A DNA stretch of 7,053 nucleotides from Bacillota bacterium (GTDB lineage: Bacteria; Bacillota; Clostridia; Christensenellales; Aristaeellaceae). The notes below the pieces were generated by a model, which saw only the letters and a list, made by a program, of their open reading frames with translations, was not told where the DNA came from and did not search any database. Both the position numbers and the translations under genes were made by a program. Position 1 is the first letter of the stretch, and each line of letters begins with the position of its first letter. Location of the stretch: assembly GCA_023391725.1 (NCBI GenBank), contig JAEWAH010000235.1, forward strand, positions 1 to 7,053. Direction: 5' to 3'. Of the stretch, positions 1 through 5,525 are shown one piece after another.

Positions 1-291
1 GCCAAAGAACGCGGCAGCCATGCGGGCCATGGATGCCCGGGCATTGGATACGAGCACTTGGGGGACGGAAAGCTCCGGCAGGAACCGCTCCACCACCAGC
101 GCCGTGCAGCCATTTTGGACGGCCTGAGGGGCAAAAGTGTGAGCGTCGACCCTGGTTCCGGGAATGCAGAAGAACAGCCCGTTTGTGACCTTCTCCCGGC
201 TGTTGGCGGTCAGCTGGCCGACCTCAGTGCTCCTGTCGCCGCGAACGTCCAGTAAATAGGGCAGGTCCGCCAGCAATTTTTCCAGAGTCAT
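1..291 (-). CDS. murE: MurE N-terminal part (UDP-MurNAc-tripeptide synthetase), truncated by the window edge
   Basis: MurE is the cytoplasmic ATP-dependent Mur ligase that adds the third amino acid of the peptidoglycan stem peptide to UDP-MurNAc-L-Ala-D-Glu. Only the first 97 codons are present; the frame stays open to base 1, so the gene continues beyond the window. The protein begins MTLEKLLADLPYLL. The substrate-binding N-terminal domain is recognisable from the NSR segment (the usual D-S-R motif of Mur ligases), then NGLFFCIPG, VDAHTF and a GCTALVVE stretch, ending in NARASMARMAAAFFG. The ATG at 291 has a GGAGG Shine-Dalgarno 8 nt upstream. It starts 36 bp after the stop of the transpeptidase gene and is probably co-transcribed with it. 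MurF has a similar N-terminus and is the main alternative, but position right after the PBP gene favours MurE. The residue that decides between diaminopimelate and lysine lies outside the window. Confidence 0.85.
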   Translation of the reverse strand, partial: MTLEKLLADLPYLLDVRGDRSTEVGQLTANSREKVTNGLFFCIPGTRVDAHTFAPQAVQNGCTALVVERFLPELSVPQVLVSNARASMARMAAAFFG

Positions 292-327
292 GTGTTGTCC
301 CTCCGAAGCTAAAACTTAGGACTTACC

Positions 328-2457
328 TCAATCCGGCATGGCGAATTGGACGCTTACCGTTGTCCCCGGGGCTACATATTCCCCGGCCGCGGGCTTCTGG
401 GAGGCGGCCAAGCCGCTTCCCGTGATCTCCATGGGCAGGCCGCGCATCCGAAGCACCCGCCCGGCCTCCACCATGGAAAGGCCGTTCACATCCGGTACCC
501 TGACAAGTTCCTCGGGTGTCAGCAGATCCCCCTGCTGGGTGTAGAGCATCACCTGACTCCCGACGGAGAGCGTTGCCCCTTCCGCAGGCAGCTGGCCGGT
601 AACGGTAGACGACTGCCCGTCATCCAGCGATACAAGCTTCAGCTCTCCAAGGATGCGCTTGGCGTCGCTTACGGATAGGCCCGTCACGTTAGGCACCTTC
701 ACCTCGGGCCGGGGCGTGGCGGAAGGATCCGCCGGATTGATCCCCAGATACTTCAAGGTGTCGTTCATCACCTGCTTGGCAAAGGGCGCCGCCGTTGTTC
801 CGCCGTAGTCCACCGGCACCCGGGCCTCATCCACAATCACCAGGATGGCAAACTGCGGATTATCCGCCGGCGCGAACCCCAGGAAAGAGCCGATGTGTAC
901 ATCCCGGACGATTTTGCCGTCCTTATACACCTGAGCGGTGCCCGTCTTGCCGCCGATGCGGTAGCCTGGGATGGCTGCGTTGCGCCCGCCCCCCTCCACG
1001 ACCACACTCTCCAGCAGGGTGCGCATGGTGGCGGATGTTTCAGGGCTTATGGGATTGGATATCACCTGGGGCTTGTTTCGTTGGAGCACCTTCCCATTGG
1101 GGTCCAGGACCTCCGCCACCAGGTAAGGCTTCATCAGCCTTCCCCCGTTTACCGCCGCGCTGGCGGCCGTGATCATTTGCAGGGGCGTCACCGCTATGCT
1201 TTGACCAAAGCCCACCCGGGCCAGATCCACATTCTTCACATACCGGCTATTGATCAGTATGCCCGGCGCTTCCCCTGGCAAATCAATCCCTGTCAGCGTT
1301 CCCAGCCCAAAGGCTCTCAGGTACTTGTAGAATGTGTCACGGCCCATGCGCAGCGCCAATTCCACAAATACGGGGTTGCAGCTGTTCTGCAGCGCCTTTT
1401 GCATGCTTTCCGCCCCGTGGCCGCTGCTCCAGCAGCGGATGGTATCGCCGTCCACGGTGATCCTGCCGGAACAGAAGAACCCCTCGCTGGGATTGGTCAC
1501 GCCGCTGTCGATAGCTGCAGAGGCGGTGACGATCTTGAAGGTGGACCCCGGCTCGTACGCATCGGAGATAATGCTGATGCGCATGAGCTGCTGCAGCGTT
1601 TCCAAGGCATCCCGGGGCGGCGCGTTAGGATCGTAATCGGGCTTGGTGCATATGGCCAGGATGGCGCCGGTCTTCACGTCCATGACGATGAAGTGCACCG
1701 CTTTTGCGTTATTGGCAAGCAGGCATTCCCGGGCGGCCTTTTCACAGAAGCCCTGGATGGTACTGTCGACAGTGAGCTTCAATGTGTTTCCGGCCTGGGG
1801 CTCGATGTAGGCGGTCTGCCCGTCGGGCAGCATGCGGGCTCTTGCGTCCACCTCATGGACAAAAGAACCGGGCTGCCCGCGGAGAAGCGCTTCATACTGC
1901 TGTTCCAGCCCCGACTGGCCGAGGCTGTCCACGTTTGTCAGCCCCAACACCTGCGCAAGGAAAGTCCCCTTGGGGTACCAGCGCATGGTGTCCTCGTCAA
2001 AGAGGATGCCTTTCAAGCTCTTTTTCTGCATGATATCCGGCTGGACCATCAGGCTTCGGATCGCGTCCACCGTTTCCCTGTTCACCTGACGCTTCAAAAT
2101 AACCGAGGCCTTCGTTTTGTCACCCAGCTTTTTCAGCGCGCTTTCCCGGTCGATATCAAGGAGCGGGCAGAGGATGTCCAATGTGGCCCCGGGGTCTTGC
2201 ACCAACTGCGGATTGGCAGAAACAATGTAGGCAGTGGTGCTGACGGACAGCGTCTGTCCCTTGCAGTCCAGGATGCTGCCCCGCTTGGCCGCCACCGCGC
2301 CCGCCCTTGTCCATTGGCTTACGCCCCTGGCTGTGAGGGCTTCCGCCTGAAAAATGGTAAGTGACCCGATGCGAACGCAGACGATCAAGAAGAGCAGTGC
2401 GAAAACGCAGGTGAGCAGCAGCAGCCGTTTGCGGACCATGAGCTCCGGATACATCAT
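328..2457 (-). CDS. spoVD: Class B penicillin-binding protein / D,D-transpeptidase with two PASTA domains (SpoVD/FtsI family)
   Basis: This is a membrane-anchored transpeptidase that cross-links peptidoglycan on the outer face of the membrane, in septation (FtsI/PBP2B role) or spore cortex synthesis (SpoVD role). Residues are counted from the chosen start (709 aa). A short cytoplasmic tail is followed by one transmembrane helix at about 12-31, then a dimerisation domain with an RGSILD motif near 59. The transpeptidase domain has all three catalytic motifs: STFK with the nucleophile Ser305, SCN at 359-361 and KTGTAQ from 504. Two PASTA modules follow at about 586-641 and 652-706 (VPNVTGLSVSDA and VPDVNGLSMVEA). 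An ATG at 2463 is also in frame but lies 1 nt after the GGGGGG Shine-Dalgarno-like run; the ATG at 2457 gives a normal 7-nt spacing, and 2454 is possible. The gene sits 46 bp after ftsL and 36 bp before murE. FtsI and SpoVD cannot be separated from sequence alone; being the only such gene between ftsL and murE here, it could serve division. Confidence 0.92.
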   Translation of the reverse strand: MMYPELMVRKRLLLLTCVFALLFLIVCVRIGSLTIFQAEALTARGVSQWTRAGAVAAKRGSILDCKGQTLSVSTTAYIVSANPQLVQDPGATLDILCPLLDIDRESALKKLGDKTKASVILKRQVNRETVDAIRSLMVQPDIMQKKSLKGILFDEDTMRWYPKGTFLAQVLGLTNVDSLGQSGLEQQYEALLRGQPGSFVHEVDARARMLPDGQTAYIEPQAGNTLKLTVDSTIQGFCEKAARECLLANNAKAVHFIVMDVKTGAILAICTKPDYDPNAPPRDALETLQQLMRISIISDAYEPGSTFKIVTASAAIDSGVTNPSEGFFCSGRITVDGDTIRCWSSGHGAESMQKALQNSCNPVFVELALRMGRDTFYKYLRAFGLGTLTGIDLPGEAPGILINSRYVKNVDLARVGFGQSIAVTPLQMITAASAAVNGGRLMKPYLVAEVLDPNGKVLQRNKPQVISNPISPETSATMRTLLESVVVEGGGRNAAIPGYRIGGKTGTAQVYKDGKIVRDVHIGSFLGFAPADNPQFAILVIVDEARVPVDYGGTTAAPFAKQVMNDTLKYLGINPADPSATPRPEVKVPNVTGLSVSDAKRILGELKLVSLDDGQSSTVTGQLPAEGATLSVGSQVMLYTQQGDLLTPEELVRVPDVNGLSMVEAGRVLRMRGLPMEITGSGLAASQKPAAGEYVAPGTTVSVQFAMPD

Positions 2458-2503
2458 TGTCATTCCCCCCGGCGGCTCCCGGAAAAACGCCTATCAGGCG
2501 ATT

Positions 2504-3094
2504 TTAATCCAGAAAGCCGAACAATGCGGCGTATATACTGGCGCGCGCCTGGGGGACGGCGGCCTTTTCCTGTTCTCTTTGCGTACGGGTGGACGGGGCG
2601 ACCAGATACACCACGTCCGCGCCCTGTGCCGATACCATGCCAAGATTCCTTGCCGCGGCATAGCAGATCTTCGCGGCGTCGGACGCCGCTTCCAATTGAA
2701 GGGCAAGCTGGGCGTTTTCTTTTTGAATACTTTCCACCTGAGCTCGCTGCGAGCTTAATACTTTGGCCCTTTCCGTCATCTTGCTGGTGTTGACCAAGGT
2801 GATGATCCCCAGTACAAACACGAAAAGGCCCAAAGTGCACAGGGCCGAAGTGAAGGAAATGCCGCCCTGTCCCGGACGCTCATGGCGGGGAGCGGCTGCG
2901 GCTGCGGGAGCCTGGCGGACAGTTCTGGGAACACGCCGGGGGAAGCGCCTGCCCAGGATTGGTGTGCCGTACTCATCCAAATCCCCGCCGGGCAAGCAAA
3001 CATGGGGGCGAACATAGATCCGGCAGCCACTGCCGCCCCCCACCTGGGCATATCGGCCCTTTATGGCACGGTTCATGCCTATGCTGCTTGTCAT
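2504..3094 (-). CDS. ftsL: FtsL-like septum protein (single TM helix plus coiled coil)
   Basis: FtsL is a small bitopic divisome protein that pairs with DivIC/FtsB through an extracellular coiled coil and recruits the septal synthase. The 196-aa product has a basic, Pro/Ala/Arg-rich cytoplasmic region (about 1-79). A transmembrane helix follows at about 80-101 (ALCTLGLFVFVLGIITLV), then a coiled-coil-like stretch at about 104-140 rich in E, Q, K, L and A. The segment AARNLGM at 147-153 matches the A-x-x-LGM ending common in FtsL/DivIC proteins. The tail (154-196) is not recognised. The call rests on architecture and position between mraZ and the PBP gene, since FtsL sequences diverge strongly. 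The start at 3094 has a GAGGGGG Shine-Dalgarno 11 nt upstream; Met7 (3076) is an alternative. At 196 aa it is longer than most FtsL proteins (roughly 100-120 aa), mostly because of the cytoplasmic region. Normally rsmH would precede it, but here mraZ does. Confidence 0.75.
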   Translation of the reverse strand: MTSSIGMNRAIKGRYAQVGGGSGCRIYVRPHVCLPGGDLDEYGTPILGRRFPRRVPRTVRQAPAAAAAPRHERPGQGGISFTSALCTLGLFVFVLGIITLVNTSKMTERAKVLSSQRAQVESIQKENAQLALQLEAASDAAKICYAAARNLGMVSAQGADVVYLVAPSTRTQREQEKAAVPQARASIYAALFGFLD

Positions 3095-3131
3095 GCTTAT
3101 CGTATCCCCCTCGTGGCCGGTTTAGAACCGG

Positions 3132-3692
3132 CTACCCCTCCAAGCTGCCAATGTACTCCAGAATATCCTGTTCGTTCTCCTTGTAGAATTGGTCTTCCGC
3201 CGCAGCCTTGCCGCTGTCGATGATGCGGATATGGTCCAGCGCGCCGCTGATTTCCACATCCCGCGCTTCGCCCAGCATTTCCTGGCGCAGCTTGGCCGGG
3301 AGCAGAAGCCGCCCCTGGTTGTCACTTTCGGCCTTGGGATAACTGAACTTGAAGAAGCGGTTCAGGTACAACTGCACTTTGGGTTTGCCGCCGTGGAGCC
3401 GTTTGAGTTCCGTCAGTTCCGTCAAGACCTGCAGCCATACGCGCTGGGGGTAGAGCGCAATGGCTTTCATATCCCTGGTAGGGCCAATGGTGAAGACCTT
3501 GCCCAGCGCATCCCGGTAATCGGAAGGAACGATGATCCTTCCTTTCCCATCGATGGCGTGGTCATAGGAGCCAAAAAAGGCATCCTCGGGTGAGCCCGGG
3601 AGAGAATTGCCGGCTTGGATGGACTGATTTTCAGCATCCGGCGCCTGCGCGGCCGATGTTTCAGGCTGCATGCCTTTCTCTTCGTCCGCCAC
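3132..3692 (-). CDS. mraZ: MraZ, DNA-binding regulator of the division/cell-wall cluster
   Basis: MraZ is an AbrB-like transcription factor, usually the first gene of the dcw cluster, that forms a ring and represses its own promoter. The product (186 aa from the GTG) contains both halves of the duplicated MraZ fold, each with the D-x-x-G-R signature: DGKGRIIVPS (48-57) and DNQGRLLLPAKLR (124-136). FFGSYDH (39-45) is where most MraZ proteins begin. The GTG start at 3692 is chosen because GGAGG lies 7 nt upstream; the ATG at 3671 has a poorer site. The open frame continues upstream to 3902, but that extension crosses the promoter and a terminator and is rejected. About 38 residues precede the fold (rich in A, E, Q, S, P) and are unusual, since family members are commonly about 143 aa. 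The gene is followed after 37 bp by ftsL instead of rsmH. Autoregulation is suggested by TGG boxes over its promoter. Confidence 0.93.
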   Translation of the reverse strand: MADEEKGMQPETSAAQAPDAENQSIQAGNSLPGSPEDAFFGSYDHAIDGKGRIIVPSDYRDALGKVFTIGPTRDMKAIALYPQRVWLQVLTELTELKRLHGGKPKVQLYLNRFFKFSYPKAESDNQGRLLLPAKLRQEMLGEARDVEISGALDHIRIIDSGKAAAEDQFYKENEQDILEYIGSLEG

Positions 3693-3709
3693 AATTCCAC
3701 CTCCCCTTC

Positions 3710-3756
3710 CACCACTTTTAACCCTTTTTAGGGATGTGAAACCATTATGCACCACT
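3710..3756 (-). promoter_or_regulatory. Candidate MraZ operator: 10-bp-phased TGG boxes over the mraZ promoter
   Basis: Read on the minus strand, TGGTG, TGGTT, GGGTT and TGGTG begin at 3754, 3744, 3724 and 3714, all multiples of 10 bp apart; the 3734 register (TCCCT) is not a match. Two of the boxes sit in identical 11-mers, TAAAAGTGGTG, at 3760-3750 and 3720-3710, exactly 40 bp apart. MraZ proteins are known to bind TGG-containing pentamers repeated at 10-bp intervals upstream of mraZ. The first two boxes lie in the promoter spacer and against the -10 hexamer, a placement suited to autorepression. That MraZ binds here is inferred. Confidence 0.7.
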
Positions 3757-3772
3757 TTTAGAACCGCGTCAA
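3744..3772 (-). promoter_or_regulatory. Sigma-A-type promoter of the mraZ (dcw) operon
   Basis: On the minus strand, a -35 hexamer TTGACG (3772-3767) is followed by a 17-bp spacer and a -10 hexamer CATAAT (3749-3744). This matches five of six bases of TTGACA and of TATAAT with ideal spacing. The start of transcription would fall near 3737, giving a leader of about 45 nt before the GTG start of mraZ. The surrounding region (3693-3995) is much more AT-rich than the genes and holds no ORF I accept. Confidence 0.75.
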
Positions 3773-3872
3773 TTCCTGTGTGCAATATTTTTATGACAAG
3801 ATGCTTCTTAATTTCGTAACAAATAACCATTTTTTGAGAAAATGTGTTCTCATTTAAGGCAAATGAGGACAG

Positions 3873-3903
3873 AAAAATAGTGCCTAGGCTTTGCCTGGAC
3901 ACT
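3873..3903 (-). terminator. Probable rho-independent terminator after the metallophosphoesterase gene
   Basis: On the minus strand, AGTGTCCAGGC and GCCTAGGCACT pair around an AAA loop (11 positions: one G-T wobble, one mismatch) and are followed by ATTTTTC. It lies about 90 bp beyond the stop codon at 3996 and about 100 bp before the mraZ -35 box, so it would separate the two transcription units. A smaller 5-bp hairpin with a short T-run (about 3963-3982) lies closer to the stop but looks weak. Confidence 0.6.
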
Positions 3904-3995
3904 ACATGAGGGATTTATTCCCACAAAATACTACACAATTTGTGAATAAAAGATGAAAATAATTTAAAAATATTCTCTCAGAATCCGGGAAAAGA

Positions 3996-4730
3996 TTAAT
4001 CTTCTGTTTCTGGATCAAGAAGCATTTCGCCGGACGCCTCGTCCAGGTTCAGCAGCGAGAACCCCAGCGCATCGCAGGAGGTCAAGTAGCAGCGGATATT
4101 CCGCCATACTCCCGTAAAGCCGCCCCTGATCCCCGCCCCGTGAAGATGGCCGTATACCACATCGCGAACGCCGTAACATTCCAGAATATCTGTAAAGCCG
4201 GAAGGCTCATGCCGCTCATTGAAGGGGGGGTAGTGGAGCATTGCCAAAATGGGAAGCCCAGGGCCCTTTTTTTGAGCGTCCTTGAGTGACATCTGAAGGC
4301 GCATCAGCTCTCGTTCATAAATGCGCCTATCCTCCAAATCCGTCCCGGTTTCCGTGGGCAAGGTCCAGCCGCGGGTACCGCAGATCACCCGGCCGCCCAT
4401 GACCAGCGCGTCATTCTGAATGGCGTGCATGCCCTTGGGGAGTTCGGCCCGAAGCCTTGTGATAGCGCCCCACCAATAGTCATGATTGCCCCGGAGCAGC
4501 ACCTTCTCCCCCGGCAGCTCGCCAATAGCCGCAAGATCCGGCATCGCATCCGCAAGATGCATGGCCCAGCTGATATCCCCCGGAAGGAGGACAACATCGT
4601 GGGGCTGCACCCGCCGCCGCCAGTCGGCGGCTATCTTCTCAAAATGATTCTCCCAATGGCTGCCGAAAACATCCATGGGCTTCATATCCCCGCCGGGCAG
4701 GTGCAGATCGCCTATGGCAAAGATGGACAT
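3996..4730 (-). CDS. Calcineurin-like metallophosphoesterase
   Basis: This predicted cytosolic phosphohydrolase uses two metal ions; its physiological substrate cannot be read from sequence. The 244-aa product shows the full metallophosphoesterase motif set in order: GDLH (7-10), GDIS (51-54, within VVLLPGDISWAM), GNHD (81-84, followed by YWW), a single His in LHYPPF (His166) and GHLH (194-197). It has no signal peptide or membrane helix. It resembles a conserved group of Bacillota predicted phosphohydrolases, which I recall from the KPMDVFG and LPGDISWAM segments rather than from a search. The ATG at 4730 is chosen because AAAGGTG lies 7 nt upstream; the open frame runs on to 4913, but that stretch is palindromic spacer. 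A 12-bp palindrome ends about 15 bp upstream of the start codon. The gene lies between the acidic zinc-ribbon gene and the dcw promoter and is probably its own unit or weakly coupled to the gene upstream. Confidence 0.9.
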   Translation of the reverse strand: MSIFAIGDLHLPGGDMKPMDVFGSHWENHFEKIAADWRRRVQPHDVVLLPGDISWAMHLADAMPDLAAIGELPGEKVLLRGNHDYWWGAITRLRAELPKGMHAIQNDALVMGGRVICGTRGWTLPTETGTDLEDRRIYERELMRLQMSLKDAQKKGPGLPILAMLHYPPFNERHEPSGFTDILECYGVRDVVYGHLHGAGIRGGFTGVWRNIRCYLTSCDALGFSLLNLDEASGEMLLDPETED

Positions 4731-4744
4731 TGCTTCACACCTTT

Positions 4745-4772
4745 CGAAAAAATGACGAATGTCATTTTTTCG
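4745..4772. terminator. Perfect 12-bp palindrome with A-run/T-run, likely bidirectional terminator
   Basis: CGAAAAAATGAC and GTCATTTTTTCG are exact inverted repeats around a GAAT loop. The A-rich left arm and T-rich right arm give a T-tract in either direction. On the minus strand it lies between the zinc-ribbon gene and the Shine-Dalgarno of the metallophosphoesterase gene, so it may attenuate readthrough into that gene. The stem is AT-rich, so strength as a terminator is uncertain. Confidence 0.45.
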
Positions 4773-4778
4773 AGATTC

Positions 4779-4857
4779 GCACGATTCCCTGTATGATTTG
4801 CACCGGTCCGCAATATGCGGGCCGGTGCAAATCATACGGCCGGGAATTCGTGTAAGG
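4779..4857. repeat. Nested palindromic interspersed repeat, copy A
   Basis: The outer arms are GCACGATTCCCTGTATG (4779-4795) and the imperfectly complementary segment from 4833, containing ACGGCCGGGAATTCGTGT and ending TAAGG at 4857. Inside is a 21-bp stem (4791-4811 with 4817-4837, one G-T wobble) around an AATAT loop. A second copy lies at 6973-7053, with matching outer parts and a different inner stem. No gene overlaps it. It resembles REP/BIME-type or small non-autonomous palindromic repeats in style, but I do not recognise the family. Confidence 0.75.
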
Positions 4858-4860
4858 AAT

Positions 4861-4937
4861 GTTTGCTCCGCAAACCCCCGTCCGGCTGGCAAAGCCAGCC
4901 GAGACGATTTCAAATGAGGGCGCTGCGCCCCTCATTT
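4861..4937. repeat. Row of three short hairpins following repeat copy A
   Basis: Three inverted repeats follow each other: GTTTGC-TCC-GCAAAC (4861-4875), GGCTGGC-AAA-GCCAGCC (4884-4900), and a longer one with AAATGAGGG and CCCTCATTT arms (4912-4937), whose GC-rich centre can also pair. Only the first two have 3-nt loops. With the palindromes at 4745-4857, almost the whole 228-bp spacer between the two neighbouring genes is self-complementary. The third hairpin lies just beyond the stop codon of the zinc-ribbon gene and could help end its transcript, although no T-run follows on the minus strand. Confidence 0.6.
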
Positions 4938-4958
4938 CTCCCCGCAAATATGTCAGTT

Positions 4959-5366
4959 CTATTCTTCTTCTTCCTCTTCGTCGTCTTCCTGATCTTCTTC
5001 CTCGTCCTCCCGGACGCTCTCCAAAGACAATTCGCTTTCGATCTCCCCGAACTCCCGCTCGGGTATCTCCTCATCCATTTCCGGGATGATCTCGTCCATC
5101 GTGCTCACCGGATCAATGGCTAGGCTGCTGTCGTCCACGATTTCGGAGACGTCGCCATCCTCCTCATGGGCGTTCCCATTCATCTCCTTCAGGCAGAACA
5201 GGCATACGTCCTTGCCGGGAAGGGCAGGGGCCTCATTACACACGGAGCACAGCTCCAACTCATCCCGGGGCTGCTCGCCTTTGATCTCACGCAGGCAGAC
5301 TTTGCAATACTTCTCGCCTTCCTGTATATAGTTCAGGTCGCAGCGCGGGCACTTTACCAAGTTCAT
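4959..5366 (-). CDS. Small protein with two zinc ribbons and a highly acidic C-terminal tail
   Basis: The 135-aa product has two four-cysteine modules with identical spacing, C-x2-C-x11-C-x2-C: Cys6/9/21/24 (CPRC...CKVC) and Cys40/43/55/58 (CSVC...CLFC). Each probably binds one zinc ion. From about residue 65 the protein is strongly acidic, and its last 15 residues are nearly all Asp or Glu, encoded by a GAA/GAG/GAC-rich tract. It has no signal peptide or membrane helix, so it is probably cytoplasmic. The ATG at 5366 is chosen over the upstream in-frame ATG at 5384 because AGGAGG lies 8 nt before it. It is divergent from the CAP-protein gene. I cannot assign a function. Similar zinc ribbons occur in proteins that touch nucleic acids or other proteins, and acidic tails can mimic DNA or bind basic partners, but that is inference. 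Confidence 0.85.
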   Translation of the reverse strand: MNLVKCPRCDLNYIQEGEKYCKVCLREIKGEQPRDELELCSVCNEAPALPGKDVCLFCLKEMNGNAHEEDGDVSEIVDDSSLAIDPVSTMDEIIPEMDEEIPEREFGEIESELSLESVREDEEEDQEDDEEEEEE

Positions 5367-5427
5367 CAAGGCATCCTCCTTCATTATGAGCGGACTTATG
5401 GTATTGGACAGATTGGTTGATATTCCC

Positions 5428-5445
5428 TTTCCAATATGTTGGAAA
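5428..5445. promoter_or_regulatory. Candidate operator dyad in the divergent intergenic region
   Basis: TTTCCAATATGTTGGAAA is a perfect 7-bp inverted repeat around TATG, midway between the divergent zinc-ribbon and CAP-protein genes. An overlapping direct repeat (ATATGTTGGA, then ATATGTTGAA) follows. The size and position fit a dimeric regulator, but no known operator consensus is recognised. I could not place convincing -35/-10 boxes for either gene in the AT-rich stretch 5367-5525. Confidence 0.3.
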
Positions 5446-5525
5446 ATATGTTGAATAAACTTAAAAACTATATTACGCTAACGTTACTCAAGCGACACAA
5501 TGTCGTAATAATTAGGAGGTGTCTC

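Noticed and set aside
895..2364. Long plus-strand open frame (489 codons) across the PBP gene
   Set aside because: It lies antisense to a gene with intact transpeptidase motifs and PASTA domains. Its translation is His/Arg/Gly-rich with no recognisable domain, and it has no ribosome-binding site.
2460..2840. Minus-strand frame overlapping ftsL in another register
   Set aside because: It is a shadow of ftsL, with Arg/Gly-rich translation and no domain or start signal.
3693..3902. Upstream extension of the mraZ frame to an ATG at 3902
   Set aside because: It would run through the promoter, the operator boxes and a terminator hairpin. The GTG at 3692 has a strong Shine-Dalgarno.
3904..3990. 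Possible small RNA or gene in the AT-rich spacer
   Set aside because: Only a weak inverted repeat (CACAAA...TTTGTG, about 3922-3943) and a small hairpin are visible; nothing supports a gene.
4731..4913. Upstream extension of the metallophosphoesterase frame
   Set aside because: The added residues come from palindromic spacer DNA. The family-typical start MSIFAIGDLH has its own Shine-Dalgarno.
4745..4937. Possible CRISPR array from the serial palindromes
   Set aside because: The hairpins differ in sequence and there are no identical direct repeats with regular spacers.
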